Below, piece by piece: positions 46,441 to 59,335 of a stretch of 64,000 nucleotides of DNA (the stretch's first letter is position 1; each line of letters opens with the position of its first letter). This stretch comes from Cryptomeria japonica (lineage: Eukaryota; Streptophyta; Pinopsida; Cupressales; Cupressaceae). Location of the stretch: NCBI RefSeq assembly GCF_030272615.1, contig NC_081405.1:606582677-606646676 (forward strand), read 5' to 3'. The position numbers were made by a program, and so were the translations under genes. Below the pieces are notes generated by a model. It saw only the letters and a program-made list of their open reading frames with translations. It did not search any database and had not been told where the DNA came from.

Positions 46441-47480
46441 ACAACTAGAAGGATTTTGACAACTAGTACAAGTGGTTTTTAAGTAAAAGCTTCTGGTCAT
46501 GTGGCCATACATGCGGCACTTTCAACTCTGTAAATACAAAAGGTTCCCAGCCTATAGAGGTTATGCTCCATAGGGTTTATGGGGAACATAGTGTCGGTAT
46601 GAACTTATCAGCACATGTTGTTTGGGACTTTCGTCATAAACACGATTTATTTATAGTGGATTGGAAGGACTCGGTATTAGCCCGTTTCCACTTTAGGGCA
46701 TTTCCCTCTCACTGGCCCCCTCAAGGCAGCTCAGGAAGGCAGGCCCTCTAAAGGATTTAATTGTTTGAAAGTAAAGAAAGCGTAAAAGAGTGGGTTTGGC
46801 TTTTTGATCACCCAATTAAGGGGAGAGCATATACCTACCACTTTCGAGACACAAAATACAAGTGTTCTTTTTGACCTTTTCAAAGCAATTGTTGGCTAAG
46901 TCCTATTTGGAGATGTTTCTCCAACAAGCATGGTGTTCATTTTAGCCTTTTTAAAAGTCTATGTGCAACTATTTTGGAGAAAATACTAAAATGCAAGTTG
47001 CATGCTGTCAATTCATCCTCTTAGTTAAACTAGATGAACAAGATATGATATATTACTTCCCAAATGAAGACTTTTAATTAACTAGATGATGAAATGCATA
47101 AAATTTGCCTTAAATGTCATCCTTCACATGCATGTTAGTAATTTGAAAAATCTGATTTCTTGGACATTCGAACATGCAAGAAAATTTTGTCAGTTTTATA
47201 AATAGAAGCGCTAATCTAACATATGCGCTATCTTTTTGCTCAAAAGTGCTAACCTGCAGATCAAAAGTGCTAACCTAGACTACAAAAGCGCTGCTCTGTG
47301 GATACAAAAGCATGATTTATTTGACATATGTGCTAACCTAGGGCACAAATGTGCAAATCTGTAATGCAAATGCACATATTTTAAGACAAAAGTGCTAACC
47401 TAGAATGCTCATGCGCTAACCTATGCTGCAAATGCGCTAACCTAGAAGGCAAATGCGCTAACCTGCTAAACATAAATGCT
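46441..47480 (-). repeat. E4 5' LTR, downstream part
   Basis: The last 145 bases match 24781-24925 at roughly 88% by eye. The left edge is set by a candidate primer site (46422-46440) and is uncertain. The right edge is cut by LINE sequence at about 47481. Confidence 0.5.
47213..47480 (-). repeat. 21-bp minisatellite in the E4 5' LTR
   Basis: About twelve units of the ACCTAGAAGGCAAATGCGCT type, longer than the copy kept at 24781-24925. It ends where the LINE starts. Confidence 0.88.
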
Positions 47481-48806
47481 TCCAAGTCCAAGGGCTTTTT
47501 TCTTAAATTGTTCTTCTCTTCTTTCAACAAATATCACAAATTATCTTGGATTTAAACAAGAAATTATTCCATGTAAATATCTAGGAATTCCCCTTTTTGT
47601 TGGTAGGAATAAAATCTCTTTTCGATCTAATGTGTCATCTTCTATTCAAAATAGATTTTTAGCCATGTGGAAAAATTCTTGGTTGTCACTAGATAAAAGG
47701 CTGGTAATGATTAAAACAATTCTTGCAACCATTCCAAACAACATCATGTCAGTTTTGCCTAATCCTAAAGGTGTTCTATCAAAAGTAGAGTCAAAATTGA
47801 AAAACTTCCTCCGGAATGGTAATAAGGAGTCCAAAGAAAAGGCTCATTTAATAGCTTGGAACAAAGTCTATACTTCTAAGGAGTTTAGAGGGGTAGGTAA
47901 CCAAATTTTAGAAATAATAAATATGGCCTTTAGGGATAAACTTATGTGGAAGTAAATTTTCAACAACAAATAGAAATGGGCATCCATCATTATAGCCAAA
48001 TACCTTGACTCGGAGGAGTAAAAAAGAATATTCATATCTTTGGATCTTTTTATTGGATCTCAAATATGGAATTTCATGGCCAAATGTAGGGGTGTATTTT
48101 TTCCATATCTATCTTGGATAGTTAATGATGAGAAACAAACTTATTCCAGGGAGAACTCTTGGAATGGCTTTCGTCTTTTGGATAGAATGGATAATATGGA
48201 TGATCTAAATCTCTTATTAAAATCTCAATGGGGAGTGAAAATTTTAGATTATTTCATCATCTCTATTGTTAATGGAGATGTTTTAATTCAAGGGAAAGAC
48301 TTTTCAATGATGCTAGTACCAGTCTCACAAAAGGAAATCGTACAAAAGGAGCTAAAATAGAGAAGAATCCACTTTGTAGATACTCATGATATGTTAATTT
48401 GGACTCCATCTCAATTAAGTGAATATTAAATTAAAAAAGGGTATCCAATTCTAAATAAGAATGTGCCTTCAAGGCCTTCAAAAAGATGCCTCTCCTTATG
48501 TTGGTCAAATGCAGGTCTTCCAAAGGTAGGAGCCTCCACTTGGTTAGCTCTTAAAGGGAAAATTCTCACAAGTGAAAAATTGGATTCTTTAGGAATATCC
48601 TAGGGTTTTAATTGTGTGCTATGTGGCAATGAAATTGAAACTAGGGATCATTTGTTACTTAATTGTGATTTTTCTTATGAATGTTGGTCATGGCTTCGTA
48701 CCAAACTAAGCCGGTTCATTCCTCTTCATTTTGAGCTTCATATGGTGTTTGAATCTTGTCCTAAATTGCATAAAGAATCCTATTTTGCAGCTATTTGGGA
48801 AGTAGT
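47481..48806 (+). pseudogene. LINE fragment: end of reverse transcriptase and zinc-binding linker
   Basis: A 5'-truncated LINE on the plus strand. It starts inside ORF2 (SKSKGFF, then LGFKQEIIPCKYLGIPLFVG near 47550, a hallmark of plant LINE reverse transcriptase ends). DKRLVMIKTILATIPNNIMS follows near 47690. Further on, LCGNEIETRDHLLLNCDFSY (48616-48675) is the zinc-binding linker before RNase H. Stops lie near 47956, 48020, 48358 and 48600. It interrupts the E4 5' LTR and is itself cut by E5 at 48807. Confidence 0.85.
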
Positions 48807-50200
48807 TGTTGAATAGACCAAAATACTGAGAGGGAGGTGAATCAGTATTCCCCAAAACAAACTGCTTTGATAATTTAAAACTTATTTCAACCTTAGATAT
48901 CCTTAGCATGAAATAAAATAAATAATACATGTGGATCCATAAGAGAGACACCATATTTTTATATGTGGAAAACCCAAAAGGGAAAAACCATGGAGACAAT
49001 TAACTCTCAAGATAATATAACTAGTTATATGGGATTGCAAAAGAGGCTCATTTCCTAGATTACAATGAATCACTGCTAAAAAGGCTCACAACTAGAAATA
49101 AAGAAATGAAATGAGAAAATTACATCTACATATGCATGGGATTAGTTCCTGTTAAGATCGGGCAACACACCAATTGTTTGCAGTAAATCCGGTTAAGAAA
49201 CTCTGCAAATTCCTTTGCTATCTGCTTGCTCCAAAATACTACCACACTAGATGTATCATTCTCTTTTACTCATTCAACACCAACTTCTTCGCTTTATCAC
49301 TTACCACCTTTCTCTTCACTTACTTCATCATGATTCATTCATCTCATACATCTTTATCATACCTTTGTCATGAAACATAATATGACTATGTATATATATG
49401 AGTGTAACAATGAGAATGTAAAACAAGTCAGCCTCAATAACATTTTCCCAAAGGAAATTTCAATGGTCAAATCACACGCTACAATCACTAGAGCAAAATG
49501 TCAACATAATCTTTCAAGGTCGGTCTGACCCGAAATAAGCTTATCCTCTAGTTTTCACAATAACACGCTACCAGAGCATATGGAGCACAATCCAACTCAA
49601 CATTACGAGGTCAAATATATGAACATTGAATCATCAAAATATTATCATCTAAATTTAAGAAATCAGAGGAAACTGGAGCACGAAAGGTTGCTCAACACTG
49701 CATAACCAAATGCATTTATATAGCACAACATCCAGAGCACCAACACCATAAATACAATAATCTTAGATGATGACAATAAGCATAACAAAATTGCATTACC
49801 ATATCTGCATCAAAGCAGAAATGTGGAGGACTGCACCTTTGAAATAATTCATTTGCATGCTATTCGACTTAATGAACGACTAGAGCATGAAACCAACTGC
49901 CACAACCAACACCAAATCTCTCATTTCAAGATAAATAGATCTTCATATTGATAATACATATTTCTAGAGCAATCAACATGTCTGTAACACATCAACAACA
50001 ACTAGGATATTTAATATGTATCATGTGTATACACCTATCTACAACATACATACCTATCTTCCATTGTTATGCATCATACATACCCATCTTCCACTATTAT
50101 ACAATATACATACCTATTCTCCACTGATCTGCAACATATCTAAACCAATTCAGATGATTAGGATTAATATCAATGACAACTAAGACAAGTATTTCTAACA
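48807..50200 (-). repeat. E5 3' LTR
   Basis: 1394 bp. The minus strand starts TGTTAGAAATACTTGTC and ends GGTCTATTCAACA. Near its end it has the C-rich word TGATTCACCTCCCTCTCAGT, as in the other copia-type LTRs here. Confidence 0.8.
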
Positions 50201-50539
50201 ATCTCCCCTTTGTCATTGATGGCAAACCATTTATATCAAAAACTTGCCACAACACCCCCTTAGATAATGCTTCCTTATTTCCCCAAGATTCCAAAATTTA
50301 AAACTCAATATTTCTCCCCAAAAGTCAATATTCCCTCCTTTGACATCAAGGACAAAGGGTAACAACAAAAAGGGTTACCAAAAAAAAAATTTGCAACAAA
50401 AGAGAGAGTTCTTCACTTACACTTCTGAAAAACTCTCTTGTACTTCTCCTTCAATTATAGAAAGAAAATATTCCAAGAGTTCATTTCCAAATGAAGACTC
50501 AAACTCAAGGTGTCATTTTTTATTATTTCATCAATTGCT
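50201..50539 (-). other. E5 polypurine tract and 3' untranslated region
   Basis: The minus strand has GCCATCAATGACAAAGGGGA plus GAT next to the LTR, differing little from the E2/E3 block. No frame. Confidence 0.75.
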
Positions 50540-51335
50540 TTAGATAAGGAATTGGGAACAGAAGGGTTCTACGCACACTTCTCAGCTTTAATGAAGAGAC
50601 TGGAAAGATGTTCTAACCTAGCCTCAACAATATTTTTTACCTTCAAGAAAACATTCACCACATCTTCTTTTTGCCTCTGATTAAATATAAGTTTTGACTA
50701 CAAAGACTTAATTTTCTTCCTCTATTCACCATCTACATCACTAAAAATGTCAAATGATTTTCCCATGGAATTCAACTCAGATTCAATAGAGTTGATCTTA
50801 TCTTTGAAATTTTTAATAGTTGTCGGCCACTAGAGGCAATATTTGTATACTCTACCCACTTCTGCAACACAATCTCTCATATTTTTAATGTTTTATGATA
50901 ATCTCTTTTGAGAGTATGCACACTTCTCTTCCATGTCATCCTGAATTCCAGCTTTTGCAATGGGTTCCTCAAGAGGCTACTTCAATTGATCTTTAAGCAC
51001 TTCGCATAGAACATCTGACAAGAAGTTCGCAAGATTACGAAGAGCAATAATGTTCTTGACCAAATAGTCCGCTAGAACTTCTTCAATCTAATCCTAATCA
51101 TAAGAGGGTCGCTCAAGCCACAAATCTCAAATCTTCTTTATTCCATTAGCTTCCTTGAGCATACTCAAAATATTCTCAACATTGCAAGGGTCATATTCCT
51201 CTTTACTTCTTTCTACTAAAGCCAACTTTCCCTTAGACACTATAGGAGGTTCTGGATCATCTAGGCAAATAATCTCTTTTTATTATTTACCTTTCATCTT
51301 CTTCATCTATTCTAAAGAGGATATACCGATTCTTC
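50540..51335 (-). pseudogene. E5 decayed coiled-coil ORF, counterpart of the end of the E2 second ORF
   Basis: Translated in one minus-strand frame with about ten stops, it gives a helical, charged protein: KGKLALVERSKEEYDPCNVE near 51225, LADYLVKNIIALRNLANFLS near 51050, DKINSIESELNSMGKSFDIF near 50775, and FLKVKNIVEARLEHLSSLFI near 50620. Several stops are TAG. Its place, directly upstream of the polypurine tract, and its coiled-coil character match 11150-11962 of E2. Sequence identity to E2 is low by eye. Confidence 0.55.
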
Positions 51336-51432
51336 TTTTCTAGCTTCTACTATTTGAGGATGGACTTTCCTCGAGAGAAATGATAATGCTAGGAATTGAA
51401 CCAGAGAATACCTTTTTATGAAGATTTATGAA

Positions 51433-52776
51433 TGTTGGAAACAACAATGAAGGAAAACTAAGAGGGGGGGTAAATCAATATTTACCAAACTTAAACAAAT
51501 TAAGCAAAACTTCAGATTTGATCATCAACAACAAGAACAAAGATGAGCACCACAACAACAACACACATAACACATTGATTTTGATGTGGAAAACCCACTT
51601 AAGGGAAAAACCATGTCGGGAACCTACCCACAATATGATGATACTTTGCAGTACTATGTGAAAATATTACAATGGGGAATGCACATGCATTCAGGCACAC
51701 TGCCTAGAGCTCACTTATCAAAACAACAAAAGGGTTACAACCTAGGGAAGGCTTATTTCCTTACAAAGATCAAACACCAAACCTGATTACATGAATTGAA
51801 AGAATATCATTTCCAAATGGTTGATTATAGTTCCGATTAAGTACACTGTTTACTCTACAACACTTCTCTTCTCTTCACATCACACTACCGAAAGATCAAT
51901 TTTCTTGTTCACACATACAATAATATCTAAGAACAAAAACATACATATTGCATGGATATTACACTTATTTATACAAATCATCAACCTTAACCTCAAGTTC
52001 GGCTCAACTTATAAGACCTAATTACAAAATTACATCACATGATACATAAATCAATATCTGACCAATACAATATCAACAAGGACATATCATGGATCTAAAT
52101 CAAAACCTCGAACATGCAACACCACCAAATATCTCACCAAGATCATCTGCAACATTCTACAATCATCACGTCGGCCAAGGAGGCTGTATAACATGAAGAA
52201 TACCACTGAACCAATAAAATATTCAATAACGTGCATAACGATCAATGTGGACTAGCAACAAGAAGAGAGCATGATCCAAAAACATCAACAAGCAACGTGA
52301 ATTCCTCCACAATAACCGCAACACCTCAGATAACTAGAATCATCAACAACTCCCTTTCAGAGCTCAAGAACAACAACATAACTTCCTAACAAACTGAAAG
52401 ATACGCTTGCAAATTTCCAAATCATGACCACTTGAACTGGAGACACACATGAACATTCCAATCACTCTCCAAAATCCACACAATATAGTGGATCAATTTC
52501 AAAGCAACATAAACCAGAAATCATAACTTTGCAACACATAACCAAAAGAAAAACCAGTCATCATACCGAACCTCATAACTTGATCAAAGCACCTTTCAGA
52601 ATACTAAAACTCATGCTCAATCAACTGGAGATACCAATCTCTGAATCCTTAAATCTGCATTAGCATATCTACAATATACCAACCAAACCAACTCATTGCA
52701 ACATCAGAGCACAAGAATACAAGAATATGTTGACATCAATGAAAATAACAATTTCCAACAACTCTAATATCCAACA
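51433..52776 (-). repeat. E6 3' LTR
   Basis: About 1344 bp. The minus strand starts TGTTGGATATTAGAGTTG and ends near TTGTTTCCAACA. The left edge could be a few bases different. It is followed by AAAGGGGGAGAT on the minus strand. Confidence 0.82.
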
Positions 52777-53111
52777 ATCTCCCCCTTTGGTATTGATTGC
52801 AACATTTGAATGTGAAAAACAATCAATGCAAATAAATAAATCACCACCAACAATCTCCCCCTGAGATCATGCACACATAGCTTTCAACCTTAGATAGATA
52901 AAACTATTTTTCACTTGGTTCTCTCCTCCTTTGACATCAATGTAAAAGGCTCTCAAAACTGAATAACTCTTCCGCTTAGAGCACCCAATCACAAACTAAA
53001 CCAAATACTGATTACTCCCTCTAAGTAAAAGCACCCACTTATCAATCTAAATATCAAGATAAGACTATGAAGTCCATCAGATTGATGCATCTCAATGCAT
53101 CTAGTTTACAT
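52777..53111 (-). other. E6 3' untranslated region and polypurine tract
   Basis: The minus strand ends CAATCAATACCAAAGGGGGA plus GAT at the LTR, the same block as E2/E3. No frame. Confidence 0.8.
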
Positions 53112-56100
53112 TAGGAGGGGCAATTACCCCTAACTTCTCTCTCAAATATACAAATGTATCTACAGGCAAAGGCTTTGTAAATATATCTGTAATATGTTCC
53201 TTTGTAGATAAATACTCCAATCGTACTTCTTTCTCATTTACTCTCTCTCTCAAGAAATGAGACTTGATTGATATATGCTTTTTCTTGGAATGCAGAACAA
53301 AATTCTTAGAAATATTGATAGCACTTGAATTGTCACAATATATAACAGTAGCTCATTATAAACAACTCTAATATCCTTCAACATCTTCTTCATCCAAATT
53401 ACCTGAGTACAATTTCTAGCAGCAACACTATATTTAGCTTCTATAGTAGATAAAGAAATAGCATCTTGCTTCTTACTTTCCCAAGAAACCAACTTCTTTT
53501 CCAAAAAGAATGCATCACCTAAAGTTCTCTTTCGATCATCAACATAACCTGTCCAATCAAAATTTGTATAAGCATTTAAAATGAAATCATCATTCTTCGG
53601 ATACCACAAACCATAATCAAATGTTCTCTTCAAGTATCTGAATATCCTTTTCACAGCAGTAACATGACTTTCCTTAGGACTAGCCTAGAATATTGCAACA
53701 AGACATACACCATTCATAATGTTTGGTCTAGTTTGAGTCAACTGTAGATTTCCACCAACCATAGATCTATATAAATTCTGATTAGCCTTCAGATATTCAT
53801 CTTCTTTTGTCAACTTACATCCAGTTACCATAGGAGTCATCTAACCCAAAATTCAACAATTCCTTCACATACTTTGATTGAGATATGAAAATACCTTATT
53901 TGTTTGTGTAATTTGCAACCCCAAAAAAATTTCATCTCACCTATCATATACATCTCAAACTCTTTTTGCATATCATCAACAAACATCTTACTCAAATCAT
54001 CATTTCCTCCAAAAATAATATTATCAACAAAAAATTCAACTATCAAAATATTATCATTATCAATCTTGAAGTATAAATTACTATCAACAATACCTTTACA
54101 AAATCCCAACTTCATCAAATACCTGTCCAATCTAGCATACCAAGCCCTAGGGGCTTCTTTAAGTCCATATACTACTTTCTTTAATCTGCATACCATGTCT
54201 CCTTCATCTATCAATGAAAATCCATCTGGTTGTTCAATGTAGACTTCTTCTTCCAAATCACCATTCAAAAAGGTTGACTTCGCATCCATTTGATATACCT
54301 TGAAATTCTTATGAGCAGCATATGCAAGAAATAATCTAACCGCTTCAATTATAGCTACTAAAGAAAAAGTCTCCTCAAAATCAACACCTTCTATGTGTGA
54401 ATATCCTTTACATACCAGTCTTTCTTTGTTTCTAACAACTTATCCATCTTCATTCAGTTTATTCCTGATACCCATTTAGTACCAATTACATTCTTGTCTT
54501 TAGGTCTTACAACAAGTTCCCATGTATTGTTCTTCTCATTCTGATTTGTCTCTTCTTCCATAACTTCTACCCAATTTTCATCTCTGCAAGCTTTAGCAAC
54601 ATCTTTAGGTTCAATATTGGAAATCAAACATATTTCTTTAGCAACAATTCTTCTTGTAGTCATTAAACCTTTATTTTTATCACTAATAATCTAATTCTCT
54701 AAATTATTTAGTCTTACATACCTGGGGGTCTTCTGATTGTTTTGATTTTTTAGTTTCTTGAACTTCATCACTGCCAACAACATTTGGATTTACTAACTCT
54801 TCTAGATCACTCTACTTTATGCTCTGAGTCTGTACTTGCTTTGAACTAATATCTTGATCATCAAATTCATAACTGCATGCTTTGATTTGCTTCTCATGAC
54901 ACTCATCAACCTTCACATTTGCACTTCCCACTATTTTTCTCAATCTTTTGTTGTAACACGGGTAGGCCTTGCTCTTAGTAGAATATCCCAAGAAGATTCC
55001 TCCATCACATCTTGCATCTAATTCTCCTATATCCTCATCTCTTTTTATATAATATTTGCTCCCAAAGATTTTGAAATATCTAACTGTAGGAACATCACCA
55101 AACCATAACTCATAAGGGGTCTTACTAGAATCACCTTTTATATGCACCTGGTTGAATGTGTACACAGAAGTGCTAACAACTTATTTCCAATAGATATACA
55201 GAACATTTCCTTCAATCATCATAGTTCTAGAAGCATCCAAAATAGTTTTGTTCTTCCTTTCAACAACTCCATTCTATTGCGGGTTAATTACATGCTCTTC
55301 ACAAAAGGAATTAAACTCACTGGAAGTGAATTCTCCTCATTTGTCAGATCTTAGACACTTCAGCTTCAATCTTGTCCCTATCTCCACCTTAGCCTTGAAT
55401 ATTTTGAATTTCTCTAGTGCTTCATATTCTTCTATCTAAGAAAAGTGACCCATGTCATTCTAGAATAGTCATCAATCAACAACATAAAGTATTTGTCACC
55501 CTGCAAGATTCTCACCCTATAAGGACCACATAAATCAATATGCACAAGGTCTAATATCCCATTAGATGTAACAATTTTCTCTTGAGTGAAATTCTTGTTT
55601 TTTTTCCCAATTGACATTCTTTACACACTGAATTAGTAGGCTTCACTATCCTAGGCAGATCTCTAACAACTTGAGTAGAAATTATCTTAACCATTCAGCC
55701 AAGATTAACATGACAAATCCTTCTATTCCATTACCAACTCTCATCAATCTGAGAAATCAAAAAACTTTTCTCATCAGCATTCAGATGAAAGATATTATGT
55801 TTAGTTTTAGTTCTTGATGCAATTTCTATATCAGGGCTATTCAAAATTTTACATTTCCATTCTTGAATTGTAAATCATACCCCTTATCAACCATCTGTCC
55901 AACACTCAAAAGATTATTCTTAAACCCTCAGCATATAAAACATCATTAGTATTATGCTTACCATCAAGAGAAATAGAACCTCTACCATGGATTACACAAG
56001 TTTTGTTGTCTCCAAATCTTACTATACCATCATTATACTTCTCTATATTTACAAATTTACATTTATCACCTATCATATGATGTGAACAACCACTATCAAT

Positions 56101-57122
56101 CACCCATTCATCTTTCTCATCAACCTTACCAGCCAAGGCTTTCTCTTCAACAATGTAGTTTGTGGAATCAATGGACACCAAATTATCTTCCTTGATAGAA
56201 ATGAATAAAAAATCATCTTTTGAATTCCCTTTCTTAGACTCATCATCTATCACACCTTCATCATCAGCATAATAGCACTTCTTCTGATATCTATACTTGT
56301 GAGGCTTATCATACTTTGACACTCTTTCCGGACACCGAGAAGCAAAATATCCTATCTTATTGCATGAAAAACATTTCAAAGGTAACTTCCCTTCATACTT
56401 ATCGGCTCCCTTAGGCAATCTCTAGGCAATGAGTGCTTTAAGCTCATCCAATTCTCTTTCATGTTCATCCATATCTGTCATTTCCCTTTCATATCTAGAA
56501 ACCCAAGTTGAACTCTCTCTCGAATCATACTTCTGATTCTCAGATATAGTAGCTTTAAATGTAGTCTTAGTTTTGCCATGTGATCCTCCAAGTTCACTTA
56601 ATTCAAAAGCAACAAGCTTACTAACCAACATGTCTCTTGTCACAGTGGTCATGATCTAGATCTCATCAATAGCAGCAACTTTGTGTTTATAAGGAGGAAA
56701 GGATCTCAACACTTTAGCTACAATTTCATCTTCTTCAATGATTCCACCAACACATCTAATGTTCAGAACAAGATCATTCACTTTAGCCATAAAGGATGAA
56801 ATATTCTCATCTTCTCCCATTCTAAGAAACTCATACTTTCCTTTCAAGCTTTGCAATTTAGAAATTTTCACATGTTTGTCTCCTTCATTCAAGGTTTATA
56901 ATTTCTCCCAAATCTCATGAGAATTTTGCAATCCCATCACATTAGTCATCTCTGAATCAGTCAGGGCGCTCAACAATTCTTCTTTGGCTCTTATATTATG
57001 TTCAACATCCTTGATCTTATTTACAGTAACAACCCCATTCTAAAGAACATTGTAGACATTCTTTGTGATCTTCCAATAATCTTCTCCAAGACATTTCAAG
57101 TGACACTCCATCTAATTATTCC
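53112..57122 (-). pseudogene. gag-pol: E6 gag-pol, multiply broken
   Basis: Gag near 57110-56420 (SLKGKYEFLRMGEDENISSF). Knuckle CFSCNKIGYFASRC near 56365 has lost its His (Tyr instead). Protease: WVIDSGCSHHMIGD near 56100. Integrase: DLVHIDLCGPY near 55540, GVVERKNK near 55260, FGSKYYIKRD near 55060. Reverse transcriptase: NNTWELVVRPKDKN near 54520, [20 protein letters not shown] near 54260, and FVDN ([11 protein letters not shown]) near 54020, where Asn replaces the second catalytic Asp. RNase H: YTNFDWTGYVDDRKR near 53560; the end is near ADIFTKP-like IFTKPLP at about 53160. More than ten stops or frame changes. Clearly inactive. Confidence 0.88.
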
Positions 57123-58242
57123 TGTAAAGCGGAAAAGTGAACTCTAGGTGTTCCCCCCACTCCCAGGAGAGAGAAAGGAGGTCACTAGGATTGATGGTTT
57201 TCACTTAGGAGAGACTTTACATTCAAAAGAGGGGTAGAAACTCACAAGATCCAGTCCCACACAATGCAAGATTGAATTCTAGATGAGATTCAAGGATTGA
57301 GATAGCAAGGATACCCTCTTTTGTAAAGAATGTAGATAGAAGGATTGAACTAGTAGTGTAAGTAAAAGTAAGAAAGATTTGCTTGTAGACGGAGATAGGG
57401 ACATGGGATGAAGCTGCGGACCTAAAATTAGCAGTAAAATTTTAAGACGATGCTGTCCTGCAAGTTTGAGCGAAAGTTGACGGGACGATGGCGCCCAGAG
57501 TGCACACGGTCCTTCGAAAAATCCATGAAACAAAGGGGGATCTATTCGTCTCTGCACAAGGATTCCAGATCTTCAATTACAGCCGCATACCTGCAACCTT
57601 GTTGTAAAAATGTTTGTACTCTTACATGCGAAGGTGTAATGATGTTGTATGTTGTATGTTGTAGGTGATCTCCTCTTCAATGGTTGAATCCTTGTCTTGA
57701 ATGCAACACCTAGCCTTGAATGGAGACCTAGAATGCTCAATTGCTTGAAGGAATGCTTGAATGCTTGAATGTTTGAATGCTTGAATGTTGCCTATCACTT
57801 CCGCCTCTTCCACACATATGTTTTTCACTCCTTTCTGGGAGGGGAAATGTAGTTTATATACTTGTCAATTAGCGTTAGGAGACTAATTTTTTCGACCTTA
57901 GGCCGACCTAGGAACATTATTTTCTAAATTGCAAACTTGAAGACTCGATGCCCAACAAGAGTCCGGGCCCAAAATAGGGCCAGGGACTAGGGCACTGGGC
58001 GCCATGGTCCTGAGGGACCAAGGTGCTAGGTGCCATGGTCCTGAAGGACCAGGGCGCTGGGCGCCATGGTCCCACCTCTCGGGATAGCAGGGTGCAAGGA
58101 GGATCAGGCCAAGGTGCAGAAAGATGCAGTTTTTGATGTCGTAAATAGGTTTTGGGGTCTCCATTTAGGCTCAACATTGCGTGCCATTGTGAAGAACCAA
58201 ATGCAGTCAAAATTGCAAGTGTCGCAATTTTACGACACTACA
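57123..58242 (-). repeat. E9 3' LTR
   Basis: 1120 bp. The minus strand starts TGTAGTGTCGTAAAATTGCG and ends GCTTTACA. TATA box at 57860-57853 on the minus strand (TATATAAA). Hairpin motif at 57482-57512. GC-rich minisatellite at 57991-58080. Confidence 0.88.
57991..58080. repeat. Three-unit GC-rich minisatellite with palindromic units in the E9 LTR
   Basis: Units of about 30 bases starting at 57991, 58022 and 58052, each with GGCGCCATGGTCC or a close variant. The first two contain TGGTCCTGA(G/A)GGACCA, a near-perfect hairpin. E8 has only one weak unit at the same place. Confidence 0.8.
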
Positions 58243-58993
58243 TTTAGCCCCCACTTTAGCGGGAGTATAAGCATACGCCCATACTTTCGGTAAAGTACAA
58301 GGAAACAACATTGAAAGAATTTCACCACGTCAAGGAGGCAAGATACACCAAGCCCCCAGTGGACTAAGGATCTTACGATTTTGATTGACAAAGTAAAAGG
58401 GAAGATCACGAGGGAGAACCATGACTGTCAGTAGTAAGGTTCCCTCACTATGAGTCATGCAAGAATAATACCAAAAAAATTTCAAGGCAAAGCTAAGTTC
58501 GCCAAGAAATTTTTAAGAATCTTGAAGAGATATGAACGGAGTGTATGCCCCCTACGTTAAAGTGATCGCACATGCCTCATCGGGGGTGATTGCTTTAAGG
58601 TAGTGATACACATAAGAAATGAGATAAAGGAGCATGTTATCACAAAGATTTAGCCCCCCAAGTGTGAGATAAACCCAAGGATAATAGACACAAAACACAA
58701 ATCACGAGGTGACTTCACTTTCCTTGGGGTTAGTATGCTATATGATAATTCATATATATCACATGTATGTATGCATAATTGTTCTTCATTCCCCAATCAA
58801 GGAAGGTCACCTAGAAGGAGGGAACACATGTGTCTTTTGAGTCAACATGAGAGAGACCAAAAGAGATCTCAATGCTTTGCATCGTCCTCAAGTAGACAAC
58901 ACTAAGGACAACAAATAGAAGAATGAGAATAACACATAGAAGAAGTAACAAAAGAGATCAAGAGAGGAGGAGAGAGTCTACTATGCTAATGAA
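58243..58993 (-). other. E9 polypurine tract and 3' untranslated region
   Basis: The minus strand has AAAGTGGGGGCTAAA next to the LTR. The rest is colinear with 19675-20432 and noncoding. Confidence 0.75.
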
Positions 58994-59335
58994 CTAGTCT
59001 AGCACATCATCCACCCCCCGATCTTGCTGATCAATATTTCGGGAAGGCAGGAAACACGCTAGAGGAGGAACATCCAACACAGCAGATGGAGCTATCACAA
59101 GATCGAAACAAGGGATATGTTCATGTTCCAAGCCACGTTGTTCTTGTCTAGGAGCTAAGATAAGTGCTTTAGAAAATTTGTTAGATAAATGGTTATCAAT
59201 ATCAACATATTCATATTCACTATCAGAAGAAAGAGGAGTAACATTTTCATCATGAATAACATTTTCATCTATATCATCATCAAGATTTATAAAAATAGGA
59301 TCTTTAACTTGCACAGGATCAAAACCATCATGCAT
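58994..59335 (-). pseudogene. E9 acidic extra ORF
   Basis: About 113 codons, acidic, with DSEYEYVDIDNHLSNKFSKA and CFDLVIAPSAVLDVPPLACF. It is homologous to E7 20433-20750, and both keep an open frame over this part. Upstream it is lost at the E8 boundary. Function unknown. Confidence 0.6.

Larger units (their letters stand above)
24781..47480 (-). mobile_element. E4: very large Ty3/gypsy Tat-type element, split by E3
   Basis: Minus-strand element with gag, protease, reverse transcriptase, two RNase H domains and integrase in gypsy order (45348 down to 30212), then a long 3' region. The second RNase H (WELYFDGSYTHYRSGAGLFF near 32000) is the extra domain typical of the Tat lineage, as is the single zinc finger in Gag. 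Left LTR 24781-26172 and right LTR 46441-47480 are both incomplete: the left one is cut by the E7 junction and the right one by a LINE. They overlap over about 145 bases. Without E3 about 15 kb remain. Confidence 0.85.
48807..51432 (-). mobile_element. E5: LTR element of the E2 (pol-less) type, 3' part
   Basis: Minus-strand 3' LTR (48807-50200) followed by the polypurine tract and a decayed coiled-coil ORF right next to it, in the same order as the 3' half of E2. No pol domain lies between the ORF and the LTR. It is interrupted at 51433 by E6, and its 5' half is not in the window. Confidence 0.7.
51433..57122 (-). mobile_element. E6: Ty1/copia element related to E3, 5' end cut by E9
   Basis: 3' LTR at 51433-52776, polypurine tract at 52788-52777, and a broken gag-pol from 53112 to 57122 in the copia order. 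Proteins are clearly related to E3 (same IDSGCSHHM protease and same RNase H end). The 5' LTR is absent because E9 begins at 57123 within early gag. Confidence 0.9.

Noticed and set aside
57898-58210. Two overlapping minus-strand frames rich in Pro, Trp and Ala
   Set aside because: They translate the three-unit GC minisatellite inside an LTR and have no counterpart frame in E8.
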